Shown here: positions 26,291-34,738 of the stretch, in pieces
Layout of the letters: every line of letters starts with the position of its first letter
Numbering within the stretch: position 1 is the first letter of the stretch
Notes under the pieces: model-generated
What the model was told of the DNA's origin: nothing
What the model saw: the letters and a program-made list of their open reading frames with translations, nothing else
The model's database searches: none
Assembly (NCBI RefSeq): GCF_001281485.1
Contig: NZ_CP012669.1
Location: 186,001 to 250,000 of the forward strand
Reading direction: 5' to 3'
DNA: 64,000 nucleotides
Origin: Altererythrobacter epoxidivorans
GTDB lineage: Bacteria; Pseudomonadota; Alphaproteobacteria; Sphingomonadales; Sphingomonadaceae
Translations under genes and position numbers: made by a program

Positions 26291-27486
26291 TCGTCTTCGA
26301 CCACCGGCTCGAACGGCTGGGGGTCAGAGATCCGGCCGACAAACAATATCTCATTTTCCTTCAGGTCCCTGATGACCATTATGAAGGGACGGTCGGCATG
26401 GAATGGCACCGGGTCCGTCTTGTAGATCGTGCCTGCGGTGAGGATGATGCTGATCGTGGTCACTGCTGCGGCGCGTGTCCCGGCATCGAAGACCTGCAGT
26501 TTGGTAACGTGGCGGGCTTCGCTGACCATCAGTGGCAGCTGGCCAGGCTCGGCCATCAGCGAAAGATCGGCTTGACCGATCGTGAACGGCTTGGTCAGGC
26601 CGAGCGCCATCAACGGTTCCTTGAGGCTGGTTTCGTAATCGACCTCGAACTGGGGGATGAGGAGGTCGGAAAGCTGGGGCTTGGCCTCGCCAAGTGCGCT
26701 ACCGAACTCTTCGATTGCCTGCGGGCTCGGCGTTTCATCCATGACGCGCCGCTTGGTCGGCATGATCACGTCCATGGCATAGCGTTCGTTCGCATATGGC
26801 AGGCGGACCGCAGACCATCCGCCTTTTTCGACCCGCTGCAGCGACAGCACCTTACCGACGAACTTGAACGGCGCATCAATGCCGTTGCCGTAAAGGAAAT
26901 TTCGCTGGTCGCCGCCGGTCAGCTTGGTTTCCCACTTGCCATCGAAATAGAGCGCGTTTGCGAGGATCGCGACAAGATCCGGAGTGATTGCCTGCGGGCT
27001 CACAACCTCGGGAATAAGCCCGTCGGTCGCTTCGTCCGCCCAGGCGTTGATCGTGTCTGCGGCTGGTTTGGGCTTCAGTACGTCGATCAGTTCCGAGGTC
27101 GCATCGTAGCGGGATTTTGCCGCATCGACATAGCTCTTGCGGAACCGGAATTCGTCCGAGAGGAACAGGGCGTTGGCCAACCTGACCTCGACATCCTTCT
27201 CGTTGGTTCGCAGGTAATCGGCATTCCTTGGCGCGGGTAGTATCGCATCGAGCTGATCGGCAGTTTCGCCTGCTGCGCCGAGCCTCAGCAAGCCGAAAGC
27301 CTGGTCGACGCTGGCCGGCGAATAGACCACGTTCTTTTCCGGGCCTGCCTTTTCATCGAGGATCGGAAACAGCGCCATGGCTCGCGAAACATCGCGTTCG
27401 GCGACTCCCCCGGTGTTTTCGGCGGATTGCGGCGTGACACATGCGGCGAGAGCCAGCGGGGCGAGCAGGGCGAGATGGTGCTTCAT
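26284..27486 (-). CDS. Serpin-family lipoprotein (putative serine protease inhibitor)
   Basis: A 400-residue serpin with a lipoprotein signal (lipobox LAAC, Cys16). Serpin landmarks are NVVYSPASVDQAFGLLRLGA (52-71), ANALYFDGKWE (177-187), LPYANERYAMDVIMP (229-243) and the C-terminal FHADRPFIMVIRD (362-374). The hinge of the reactive-centre loop is DAGTRAAAVTT (335-345): Gly at P15, Thr at P14 and small residues at P12-P9, as in inhibitory serpins. By simple spacing P1 would be near A351, which suggests an elastase-like target. Lipidation places it in the periplasm or outer membrane. It is monocistronic between convergent and same-strand neighbours. Confidence 0.85.
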   Translation of the reverse strand: MKHHLALLAPLALAACVTPQSAENTGGVAERDVSRAMALFPILDEKAGPEKNVVYSPASVDQAFGLLRLGAAGETADQLDAILPAPRNADYLRTNEKDVEVRLANALFLSDEFRFRKSYVDAAKSRYDATSELIDVLKPKPAADTINAWADEATDGLIPEVVSPQAITPDLVAILANALYFDGKWETKLTGGDQRNFLYGNGIDAPFKFVGKVLSLQRVEKGGWSAVRLPYANERYAMDVIMPTKRRVMDETPSPQAIEEFGSALGEAKPQLSDLLIPQFEVDYETSLKEPLMALGLTKPFTIGQADLSLMAEPGQLPLMVSEARHVTKLQVFDAGTRAAAVTTISIILTAGTIYKTDPVPFHADRPFIMVIRDLKENEILFVGRISDPQPFEPVVEDDY

Positions 27487-27521
27487 GCCATGCTAAACGC
27501 ACGAAAGGTCAAAGGGTTGCG

Positions 27522-29030
27522 TCAGGCCCGCGGCGCTTGCCTGCGATAGCTCAGTGCCTCTGCGACATGGATACGGCCGACCTGGCGTGCACCGCCAAGA
27601 TCGGCAATCGTGCGTGCCACGCGCAGCATACGCGTATAACCGCGCGCCGACAGCCGCATGGCCTCTGCCGCCTGCAGCAAGAGCTTCTGCCCTGCTTCGT
27701 CTGGCTTGGCCCAATGTTCGAGTGCTTCGCCATTCAGTTCGGCATTGCTTCGTGCGCCGGTTTCGCTTGCGCGTGCGGTTTGCAGATTGCGTGCGGCGGC
27801 CACCCGTGCGGCGACCTCTGCCGAACCTTCAGTCGGCGGCGGCAGGGCCATGTCGAGTGCACTCACCGGGTCGACCTCTACATGGAGGTCGATGCGATCG
27901 AGCATCGGACCCGAGACCTTGCTCTGGTAATCGGCAGCACATCGCGGAGCGCGCGAGCAGGCCAGTGCAGGATCGCCCAAATGGCCGCAGCGGCACGGGT
28001 TCATCGCCGCAATCAATTGCACCCTCGCCGGGAAGGTCACATGCGCATTGGCGCGTGCCACATCGACGCTTCCGGTTTCCAGCGGCTGGCGCAGCGAATC
28101 CAGCACCGCGCGCTGGAATTCGGGCAATTCATCGAGAAACAGGACGCCGAGATGCGCCAGGCTGACCTCGCCCGGGCGCACTTTCAGCCCGCCGCCGGTC
28201 AGCGCTGCCATGCTGGCCGAGTGATGCGGCGCACGGAACGGACGCGTGCGGCTGATCCGGCCACCCTCCAGCATGCCAGCGACAGAGGCGACCATGGAAA
28301 CTTCGAGTGCTTCGGATGGCGACAGTTCCGGAAGGATTCCCGGCAGGCAGCTTGCGAGCAGGCTTTTACCTGCGCCGGGCGGACCGACCATCAGCAGATT
28401 GTGTCCGCCCGCAGCAGCGATCTCCAGCGCGCGCTTGGCGGTTTCCTGCCCCTTCACCTGCCTGAGATCTGCGACCGGCGGGGCCACTTCGACCTCGCCG
28501 CGCTGCGGTTCGGGCAGTTGTGCAGTGCCTTTGAGATGGTTGAGAAGACTGACAAGATCCGGCGCAGCGAGCACCGGCACTCCGCTCGCCCATTTCGCCT
28601 CCGCCCCCTGTTTGGCAGGGCAGATCAGGCCGGCTTCGCCTTCGCTTGCATGAAGCGCGGCGAGCAGAACGCCGGGTGATGCGACGATCCGCCCGTCGAG
28701 CGCAAGTTCACCGACCGCGATCCATTCGGTCAATTGTTCGGCATCGGTCACACCCATCGCCGCGAGAAGCGCCAGCGCTATGGGCAGGTCGTAGTGCGAC
28801 CCGTCCTTGGGCAAATCGGCGGGCGACAGGTTGATGGTGATCCGCTTCGGCGGGAGCGCGAGGCCCATTGCCGCCAGCGCCGATTGCACTCGTTCGCGGC
28901 TTTCGCTCACCGCCTTGTCCGGCAGACCGACGATGGCAAAGCGCGGCAGGCCTGCCGCAACCTGGCATTGCACCTCGACGCTGCGCGCCTCCAACCCCAG
29001 ATAGGCCACCGTTCTGACTAGCGCGACCAC
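27522..29030 (-). CDS. comM: YifB/ComM family Mg-chelatase-like AAA+ ATPase
   Basis: A 502-residue protein with an N-terminal Lon-like domain (starting MVALVRTVAYLGLEARSVEV), a Mg-chelatase-type AAA+ core and a C-terminal lid. Walker A is GPPGAGKSLLA (about residue 217), and Walker B is FLDELPEFQR; HHSASMAALTGGG and MNPCRCGHLGDP are signature stretches. In naturally competent bacteria ComM is a helicase promoting branch migration during transformation; family members are widespread in other species. I use the gene symbol for the family only. Divergent from the ClpP-fold gene. Confidence 0.9.
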   Translation of the reverse strand: MVALVRTVAYLGLEARSVEVQCQVAAGLPRFAIVGLPDKAVSESRERVQSALAAMGLALPPKRITINLSPADLPKDGSHYDLPIALALLAAMGVTDAEQLTEWIAVGELALDGRIVASPGVLLAALHASEGEAGLICPAKQGAEAKWASGVPVLAAPDLVSLLNHLKGTAQLPEPQRGEVEVAPPVADLRQVKGQETAKRALEIAAAGGHNLLMVGPPGAGKSLLASCLPGILPELSPSEALEVSMVASVAGMLEGGRISRTRPFRAPHHSASMAALTGGGLKVRPGEVSLAHLGVLFLDELPEFQRAVLDSLRQPLETGSVDVARANAHVTFPARVQLIAAMNPCRCGHLGDPALACSRAPRCAADYQSKVSGPMLDRIDLHVEVDPVSALDMALPPPTEGSAEVAARVAAARNLQTARASETGARSNAELNGEALEHWAKPDEAGQKLLLQAAEAMRLSARGYTRMLRVARTIADLGGARQVGRIHVAEALSYRRQAPRA

Positions 29031-29188
29031 TTGCGAACCCCCTTCGCCGCTCCCGAGCGGCGAGCGGTTTGTGGCGTATTAATAAGGACTTGTCGATAGT
29101 CCAGGCAGGTCAGCCTAAGTAGTCGTCAACCCGATCGAAAGCATAGATCTTTGCCGTTTCGGAAGGGGGCAGGGCTCACAAGCTGGCC

Positions 29189-30154
29189 ATGCGCAGCCTT
29201 GCCCTCTTCCTGTTGGCAACTCTCCAGTTCCTCGCCTTGCCGGTGATGGCGCAGGCGCAGGATGCGTATTCCTCGCGCGTGATTTCGGTCGAAAGCTGGG
29301 TCGAGGAATGGGACGAGGCAACCCAGCAATGGGTCCGCGTCGCCGATGAACCGGTCAGGGTCGAGCAGCGCGCCGCAACGCGTTTTGAACGGTTCGCCAT
29401 GCCGCATCCGGCACAGCGTCCGCAGATGCAGCAGTCTGCCTTCGTTCGCGCCCTGCCAACCAGCCAGTCGATTGGCGAATATGGTCCGTTCCGCGTGATC
29501 GACGAACACCGCGCTGCGCTGGTCGGCTCGACGAATCGCGGGAGCATCGCCGCCTTCGAGGCCATGCTGGCCGAGTATCCGGGTATCGAGACGCTCGAAC
29601 TGGTCGAAGCTCCCGGCACCAGCGACGATGTGGCCAATCTCGCGCTTGCCCGCAAAATCCGCGCCGAAGGCATTGCGACACACGTACCAACAGGCGGCTC
29701 CGTCCGGTCCGGCGCGGTCGAGCTGTTCCTCGCCGGCCAGAGGCGCACGATCGACGAGGGCGCAGAGTTCGCGGTCCACTCATGGCGCGACAACTATGGG
29801 CGCGAGCCGGGCGATTATGCTGCCGACGCTCCGGAGAACCGCTTCTACCTCGATTTCTACGAGGAGATGGGCATGTCACCCGAACGCGCGAAGGCGTTTT
29901 ACGATATGACAAATTCCGTACCGCACGTGCAGGCGCTGTGGCTCGATGCAGGCGATATGCGTCCGTGGATCGCGCCGGAAAAATCGCGCCGTATCGAATC
30001 GCCTGCCGTGATGGACGCAGCCCCGCGGCTCGCCTATCTCGATGTCACCATGGTCGACCTGGGTGCACTCGCAACTCTCGACGCGGATTTCCTCTCGGAA
30101 CCTCTCGCCGGAATGCAGCTTGCACGGCTTGACTTGGAGACGGCCTTCCCTTAA
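29189..30154 (+). CDS. Periplasmic ClpP-fold protein (COG3904-like)
   Basis: A 321-residue secreted protein with a signal peptide (to about residue 24). Residues 100-210 resemble the ClpP/crotonase-like fold of COG3904 periplasmic proteins: FRVIDEHRAALVG, LVEAPGTSDDVANLALARKI, THVPTGGSVRSGAVELFLAG and AEFAVHSW. S174 and H198 occupy the positions expected for a Ser-His pair. The C-terminal third has no recognised domain. If active it would be a periplasmic serine peptidase of unknown substrate. It stands alone and ends in a good terminator at 30171. Confidence 0.68.
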   Translation: MRSLALFLLATLQFLALPVMAQAQDAYSSRVISVESWVEEWDEATQQWVRVADEPVRVEQRAATRFERFAMPHPAQRPQMQQSAFVRALPTSQSIGEYGPFRVIDEHRAALVGSTNRGSIAAFEAMLAEYPGIETLELVEAPGTSDDVANLALARKIRAEGIATHVPTGGSVRSGAVELFLAGQRRTIDEGAEFAVHSWRDNYGREPGDYAADAPENRFYLDFYEEMGMSPERAKAFYDMTNSVPHVQALWLDAGDMRPWIAPEKSRRIESPAVMDAAPRLAYLDVTMVDLGALATLDADFLSEPLAGMQLARLDLETAFP

Positions 30155-30170
30155 CGGCACCCGCGATACA

Positions 30171-30200
30171 GGCGGTCGCCTTTTACGGGCGGCCCTTTTT
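30171..30200 (+). terminator. Rho-independent terminator after the ClpP-fold gene
   Basis: GGTCGCC (30174-30180) pairs with GGGCGGCC (30187-30194, with one G-U wobble) around TTTTAC, followed by TTTTT. It isolates the upstream gene from rpmH. Confidence 0.75.
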
Positions 30201-30251
30201 ATTGGTGCCCGCTGATTCGCTCAGCGGCATTATTTTGATTTCGAGGACGAT

Positions 30252-30386
30252 ATGAAGCGGACTTTCCAACCCAGCAATCTCGTGCGCGCTCGCCGTCACG
30301 GCTTTTTCGCCCGCAAGGCGACGCCGGGTGGTCGCAAGGTCCTGCGTGCCCGCCGCAAGCGTGGCCGCAAGAACCTTTGTGCGTAA
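30252..30386 (+). CDS. rpmH: 50S ribosomal protein L34
   Basis: A 44-residue ribosomal protein beginning [18 protein letters not shown] and ending [11 protein letters not shown]. The sequence is the canonical L34. It is first in the conserved run rpmH-rnpA-yidD-yidC-engB, which couples ribosome and RNase P synthesis to inner-membrane protein insertion. A probable ribosome-binding site GAGGACG lies just upstream (30243-30249). The next gene, rnpA, begins within the last codons of this one. Confidence 0.96.
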   Translation: MKRTFQPSNLVRARRHGFFARKATPGGRKVLRARRKRGRKNLCA

Positions 30387-30811
30387 CCGAAACGACTGAC
30401 GAAAATCATATCGCGGTGATGCGTCGCCGCGCCGATTTTCTTGCTGCGAACCGGGGCCTGCGAGTAGCGCGCCCCGGTTTCGTGCTTTTGGCGCACCCGA
30501 ATCAGGGCCACGGCAAGCGCTACGGGATCACCGTCACCAAGAAGATCGGGAACGCCGTCGTCCGCAACCGGATGAAGCGCCGTTTCCGCGAATTGCTGCG
30601 TGAGGCTCTGCCGGCGCATGGCCTGCCTGACCACGACCACGTGATCATTGGCCGCGAAACCGGGATCGAGCGTGACTTCGCAAAACTGCGCGAGGAACTC
30701 GGCATGGCGCTTGAACGGGCAGCTGCGGGCAAGGGCGATCCGCGCAGGCCGCGCCGCCCGAAAGGCGCGAAGGGCAGCGGCCACGGGTCCCGCCGGCAGA
30801 AACAAGCGTGA
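30377..30811 (+). CDS. rnpA: Ribonuclease P protein component
   Basis: Protein subunit that helps the RNase P RNA cut the 5' leader of pre-tRNAs. 144 residues from the TTG at 30377, which overlaps the rpmH stop; ATG at 30419 ([13 protein letters not shown]) is the conservative alternative, and the conserved domain starts there. The RNR signature is [14 protein letters not shown]. The C-terminal tail of about 35 residues is basic, rich in Lys/Arg/Gly, and common in this group. It overlaps yidD by four bases (GTGA). Confidence 0.9.
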   Translation: MCVTETTDENHIAVMRRRADFLAANRGLRVARPGFVLLAHPNQGHGKRYGITVTKKIGNAVVRNRMKRRFRELLREALPAHGLPDHDHVIIGRETGIERDFAKLREELGMALERAAAGKGDPRRPRRPKGAKGSGHGSRRQKQA

Positions 30812-31017
30812 AGTACATCCTGATCTTTATCGCCCGGCTGTGGCAGTGGGGGCCGTCGCGGATATTGCCGCCCACCTGCCGCTATGCCCCGTCCTGTTCC
30901 GAATATGCGGTGCAGGCGCTGGGGAAATATGGCGCAATCAAGGGTGGATGGCTCGCCTTTAAGCGTATAATGCGCTGCCATCCCTGGGGAGGGCATGGAT
31001 ACGATCCGGTTCCTTGA
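30808..31017 (+). CDS. yidD: Membrane protein insertion efficiency factor YidD
   Basis: A 69-residue peripheral inner-membrane protein that assists YidC. The family pattern is [22 protein letters not shown], with three cysteines, and [13 protein letters not shown] at the C-terminus. An amphipathic N-terminal helix ([13 protein letters not shown]) fits membrane association. GTG at 30808 overlaps the rnpA stop, indicating coupled translation. Position between rnpA and yidC is the conserved one. Confidence 0.94.
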   Translation: MKYILIFIARLWQWGPSRILPPTCRYAPSCSEYAVQALGKYGAIKGGWLAFKRIMRCHPWGGHGYDPVP

Positions 31018-31085
31018 ACTGGTGTATTGAATTACTAATACACTTTCCCCACATCTGACGAATTCGAAGACTGAAGAGAACGATC

Positions 31086-32870
31086 TTGGACAATCAGCGC
31101 AACCTCCTGCTCGCCGTGGCGCTCTCCTTCCTGCTGATCCTCGGCTGGGACGCTGCCATGCGCTACGTCTATCCCGAGGCATCGCTGATGGGCGGCCCGG
31201 ACACCGAAGAACAGGCTGCCGCCGATGGCACTGCGACTGTCGCAGCGCCCGCCGCCAGCGGCGCCGCAATCGAAGGCGATACGACCGCTGCTGCAGGGCC
31301 GGTCGATCTCGATAAGGCACTGGCGAGCGAGCAGCGTGTGCGCATCGATGCCCCGCGCGTCGAAGGTTCGATCAACCTCGTCGGTGCACGCATCGACGAT
31401 ATCGAATTGAAGGATCACCGCCAGACGGTCGACAAGGACAGCCGTCCGGTCCAGTTGCTCTCGCCGCAGGGCACGGAGAATCAGCAGTTCGCCCAGTTCG
31501 GTTGGCTCGGTCAGGGCGTCAGCATTCCGGGCGCCAAGACTGTCTGGCAGGCGGATGGCGACACGCTGACCGCAGGCAAACCGGTCACGCTGAGCTGGGA
31601 CAATGGCGCGGGCCAGACCTTCCGCATCCGTTTCGAAATCGACGAAAATTACATGGTCACCGCGACCCAGACGGTTGCCAACACCGGTGAAGGTCCGATC
31701 GTCGTCCAGCCCTATGGCCTGATCACCCGGACTTCGGCCAATGCCAGCCCCAGCACCTGGAACGTCCATTCGGGCCCGATCGGCGGCTTCGGCGACACGG
31801 TCGAATACGATCCCGAATATGACGACCTGGCGGAAAGCGGCACCTATAATCCGCAGGGCGGCGCGACCGACTGGATCGGTTTTTCGGACATCTACTGGCT
31901 GTCCGCCCTCGTCCCCGACAATGGCAAGGACGCGACCCCGGGCTTCCGCTCGCTGGGCAATAACCTGTTCCGCGCCGACCTGATCTACGCCCCGCAGACC
32001 GTCCCTGCCGGCAAGCAGATCAGCCGTACCACGCGCCTGTTCGCCGGGGCCAAGGAATCGGTCGTCCTCGACCAGTATGAAGATGCCGGCATCCAGAACT
32101 TCGGCAAGGCGGTCGACTGGGGCTGGTTCGAATGGTTCGTGAAGCCAATGGTCTGGCTGCTGCGCCAGCTCTACGATTTCGCGGGCAATTTCGGCGTCGC
32201 CATCATCCTGCTGACGATCCTGATTCGCGGCGTGATGTTCCCGATCGCGCAGAAGCAGTTCGCGAGCATGGCGGCCATGAAGGCGGTCCAGCCCAAGATG
32301 AAGGCGATCCAGGAACGCTACAAGGACGACAAGCAGCGCCAGCAGCAGGAAGTGATGAAGCTGTACAAGGACGAAGGCGTCAATCCGCTCGCCGGGTGCC
32401 TTCCGCTGCTGATCCAGATCCCGATCTTCTTCGCGCTCTACAAGTCGCTGATCCTCGCCATCGAAATGCGGCACAAGCCCTTCGCGCTGTGGATCCACGA
32501 CCTTTCCGCGCCCGATCCGGCGAAGATCCTCAACCTGTTCGGCCTGCTGCCGTTCGATCCGCCGGGCTTCCTCGGCATTGGCGTGCTCGCGGTGCTGCTC
32601 GGCATCACCATGTGGCTGACCTTCCGCCTGAATCCCAGCGCGATGGATCCGGTCCAGCAGCAGATTTTCCAGTTCATGCCGTGGGTGCTGATGTTCGTCA
32701 TGGCACCGTTTGCAGCAGGCCTGCTGATCTACTGGGTCACCTCGAACCTGCTGACGCTGGCCCAGCAGAGCTATCTCTATTCCAAGCATCCGCAATTGCG
32801 GGCTGCAGCGGAAAAACAGAAAGCCGACCAGGCCATGGTCAAGGCGCGCGACGAGCAGCGCAAGGATTGA
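31086..32870 (+). CDS. yidC: Membrane protein insertase YidC
   Basis: Inserts and folds inner-membrane proteins alone or with SecYEG. 594 residues with the Gram-negative layout: an N-terminal helix (residues about 7-24), a large periplasmic beta domain (about 60-350) and five C-terminal helices starting near FGVAIILLTILIRGVMFPI. The hydrophilic-groove arginine lies in LTILIRGVMFP. PLLIQIPIFFALYKSL and MPWVLMFVMAPFAAGLLIYWV are family blocks. The start is TTG at 31086 with GAAGAGAA upstream. A long open frame on the opposite strand is only its shadow. Confidence 0.96.
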   Translation: MDNQRNLLLAVALSFLLILGWDAAMRYVYPEASLMGGPDTEEQAAADGTATVAAPAASGAAIEGDTTAAAGPVDLDKALASEQRVRIDAPRVEGSINLVGARIDDIELKDHRQTVDKDSRPVQLLSPQGTENQQFAQFGWLGQGVSIPGAKTVWQADGDTLTAGKPVTLSWDNGAGQTFRIRFEIDENYMVTATQTVANTGEGPIVVQPYGLITRTSANASPSTWNVHSGPIGGFGDTVEYDPEYDDLAESGTYNPQGGATDWIGFSDIYWLSALVPDNGKDATPGFRSLGNNLFRADLIYAPQTVPAGKQISRTTRLFAGAKESVVLDQYEDAGIQNFGKAVDWGWFEWFVKPMVWLLRQLYDFAGNFGVAIILLTILIRGVMFPIAQKQFASMAAMKAVQPKMKAIQERYKDDKQRQQQEVMKLYKDEGVNPLAGCLPLLIQIPIFFALYKSLILAIEMRHKPFALWIHDLSAPDPAKILNLFGLLPFDPPGFLGIGVLAVLLGITMWLTFRLNPSAMDPVQQQIFQFMPWVLMFVMAPFAAGLLIYWVTSNLLTLAQQSYLYSKHPQLRAAAEKQKADQAMVKARDEQRKD

Positions 32871-32874
32871 TGTC

Positions 32875-33540
32875 GTGACACCCGAAGAACAGCGGGCAGC
32901 GGAACGGCGCCAGGACGTCGCGGCGAAGCTGTTTTCGGGCCGCGTCGATTTCCTGCTGTCGGCCCCGCAGCTGAAGTTCCTGCCCGATCCCGATGTGCCG
33001 GAGATCGCGTTTTGCGGCCGCTCGAACGTCGGCAAGAGCTCGCTGCTGAACGCGCTGACGCTGCGCAAGAATATCGCGCGTGCATCGGTAACGCCGGGCC
33101 GCACGCAGGAACTGAACTTCTTCGAAGTAGGTGAGCCGACCCGGTTCCGCCTCGTCGACATGCCGGGATACGGCTTTGCCAAGGCTCCGCCCAAGGTGGT
33201 CGAGAAGTGGAAGGCGCTGGTGAAGAGCTATCTTCGCGGGCGGCAGGTCCTCGCGCGCACGCTGGTGCTGGTCGACAGCCGCCACGGGCTGAAGGACGTC
33301 GATCGCGAAATGATGAAGATGCTCGACGAGGCGGCGGTGGTCTATCGCGTCGTCATGACGAAGGCCGACAAGGTCAAGAAGTCCGAGCTCGACAAGACGG
33401 TGGCCAAGGTCGCGGAAGAGGCGAAGAAACACGTCGCCGCCTTCCCCGAAATCCACGTCACTTCGAGCGAGAAGGGCATGGGCATTGCCGAGCTACGCGC
33501 GGCCATACTCGAGGATGCGCTGGGTTCCGACTGGGGCTAG
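32875..33540 (+). CDS. engB: Ribosome biogenesis GTP-binding protein YihA/YsxC
   Basis: Small GTPase needed for assembly of the 50S ribosomal subunit. 221 residues. G1 is [12 protein letters not shown] (about residue 48), G3 DMPGYG, G4 TKADK and a G5-like SSEKG near the C-terminus. The N-terminal extension of about 35 residues is short and basic. The start is GTG at 32875, four bases after the yidC stop. The CTAG at the end serves as stop for both this gene and the convergent VOC gene. Confidence 0.94.
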   Translation: MTPEEQRAAERRQDVAAKLFSGRVDFLLSAPQLKFLPDPDVPEIAFCGRSNVGKSSLLNALTLRKNIARASVTPGRTQELNFFEVGEPTRFRLVDMPGYGFAKAPPKVVEKWKALVKSYLRGRQVLARTLVLVDSRHGLKDVDREMMKMLDEAAVVYRVVMTKADKVKKSELDKTVAKVAEEAKKHVAAFPEIHVTSSEKGMGIAELRAAILEDALGSDWG

Positions 33541-33956
33541 GTCGCGAAAAGCATATCGTCGCTGGCGAATGCTTTCATCTCCAGCGCATTGCCGGCAGGA
33601 TCGCGGAAGAACATCGTCGCCTGTTCGCCCGGCAGCCCCTTGAAACGGATGGTCGGCTCTATAGCGAAATCGGTTCCTGCCGCTTTCAGGCGCTCAGCCA
33701 GTTCTTCCCACTGTTCCATCGTCAGCACGATGCCGAAATGGGGTACCGGCACTCCGTGGCCGTCGACATGGTTGCTCGCGCGGTCGCCCGCCTGTCCGGG
33801 CGCAAGATGTGCCACGATCTGGTGACCGTAGAAATCGAAGTCGATCCACTCGTCGGACGAACGCCCTTCGGCACAGCCCATCGCCTGTCCATAAAAGGCG
33901 CGGGCAGCGGCAAGATCATCGACGGGAAAGGCGAGGTGGAACGGGCGCAGGGTCAT
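33537..33956 (-). CDS. VOC-family protein (glyoxalase/bleomycin-resistance fold)
   Basis: A 139-residue protein of the vicinal-oxygen-chelate superfamily. Two beta-alpha-beta-beta-beta repeats are visible: the first begins [18 protein letters not shown], the second near [20 protein letters not shown], and it closes with [15 protein letters not shown], the usual metal-binding Glu region. Histidines in HLAF and HFGI could provide ligands. Substrate unknown. It resembles small stand-alone glyoxalase-like dioxygenases; no resistance genes lie nearby. Stops are shared with engB (CTAG). Confidence 0.8.
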   Translation of the reverse strand: MTLRPFHLAFPVDDLAAARAFYGQAMGCAEGRSSDEWIDFDFYGHQIVAHLAPGQAGDRASNHVDGHGVPVPHFGIVLTMEQWEELAERLKAAGTDFAIEPTIRFKGLPGEQATMFFRDPAGNALEMKAFASDDMLFAT

Positions 33957-34072
33957 GTCAGGGAGATTAGCGCGAGCCGCAGCGAGCTCCTAGCCGGAAT
34001 CCGTGTGTTCAGCCTCGACAGGGATTAGCTGAACCACTAACGCGCACCACAGATGCACGGTGGAGCACACGC

Positions 34073-34738
34073 ATGAAGCTGATTGTCGGCAACAAGAATT
34101 ACTCAAGCTGGTCACTGCGCGGCTGGCTGGCGGCCAAGCAGTCGGGCCTCCATTTCGAAGAGCTTACCGTGCAGATATTCGGAGAGGACTGGGACGAGCG
34201 GAAGAATGCGATGGGCGAAATCCAGCCGTCCCATGGCAAGGTTCCTATCCTGTGGGATGATGACGCTGTCGTGTGGGACAGCCTCGCGATCATGGAATAT
34301 CTTGCCGACAAGGTCGGGCGCGAACGCTTCTGGCCCAAGGATGACGCGGCGCGCGGCATGGCGCGGGCGATGGTTGCCGAAATGCACAGTAGCTTCGCAT
34401 CATTGCGGCGCGAACTGCCGATGAACGTGCGCAAGCGGATCGAGCTGGACGACGTCAGCGACGCGACCCGGCATGACATCGTGCGCATACTGACGCTGTG
34501 GGCAGAGGCGCGCGCACGCTTCGGGGAAGGGGGGCCATTCCTGTTCGGCACCTTCGGCGCGGCTGATATCTTCTTCGCCCCCGTCATTTCGCGCTTCATC
34601 ACCTATGGCATCGCCGTCCCCGGATTCGCCCAGGCTTATATGCAAGCAGTGTGGGAACATGACTGGATGCAGCAATGGATTGCCGCCTCGGAGGACGAGG
34701 AATGGGTGATCGAGCGTATCGAGAACGTGTCCCAGTGA
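34073..34738 (+). CDS. Glutathione S-transferase family protein
   Basis: A 221-residue cytosolic GST. The thioredoxin-like N-terminal half begins MKLIVGNKNYSSWSLRGWLA, with the SSWS stretch near the glutathione site, and shows the cis-proline in GKVPIL and the DSLAIMEYLA (S65-type) motif. The helical C-terminal half contains FLFGTFGAADIFFAPV, a conserved capping region. Substrate unknown. The TGATG at its end overlaps the start of the S1/P1 nuclease gene, so the two are translationally coupled. A short promoter-region element at 34032 resembles one before coaBC. Confidence 0.87.
   Translation: MKLIVGNKNYSSWSLRGWLAAKQSGLHFEELTVQIFGEDWDERKNAMGEIQPSHGKVPILWDDDAVVWDSLAIMEYLADKVGRERFWPKDDAARGMARAMVAEMHSSFASLRRELPMNVRKRIELDDVSDATRHDIVRILTLWAEARARFGEGGPFLFGTFGAADIFFAPVISRFITYGIAVPGFAQAYMQAVWEHDWMQQWIAASEDEEWVIERIENVSQ

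Noticed and set aside
31035..33194. Antisense frame of about 719 codons opposite yidC and engB
   Set aside because: Translation is arginine-, aspartate- and histidine-rich without domains; both sense genes are certain, so this is a shadow.
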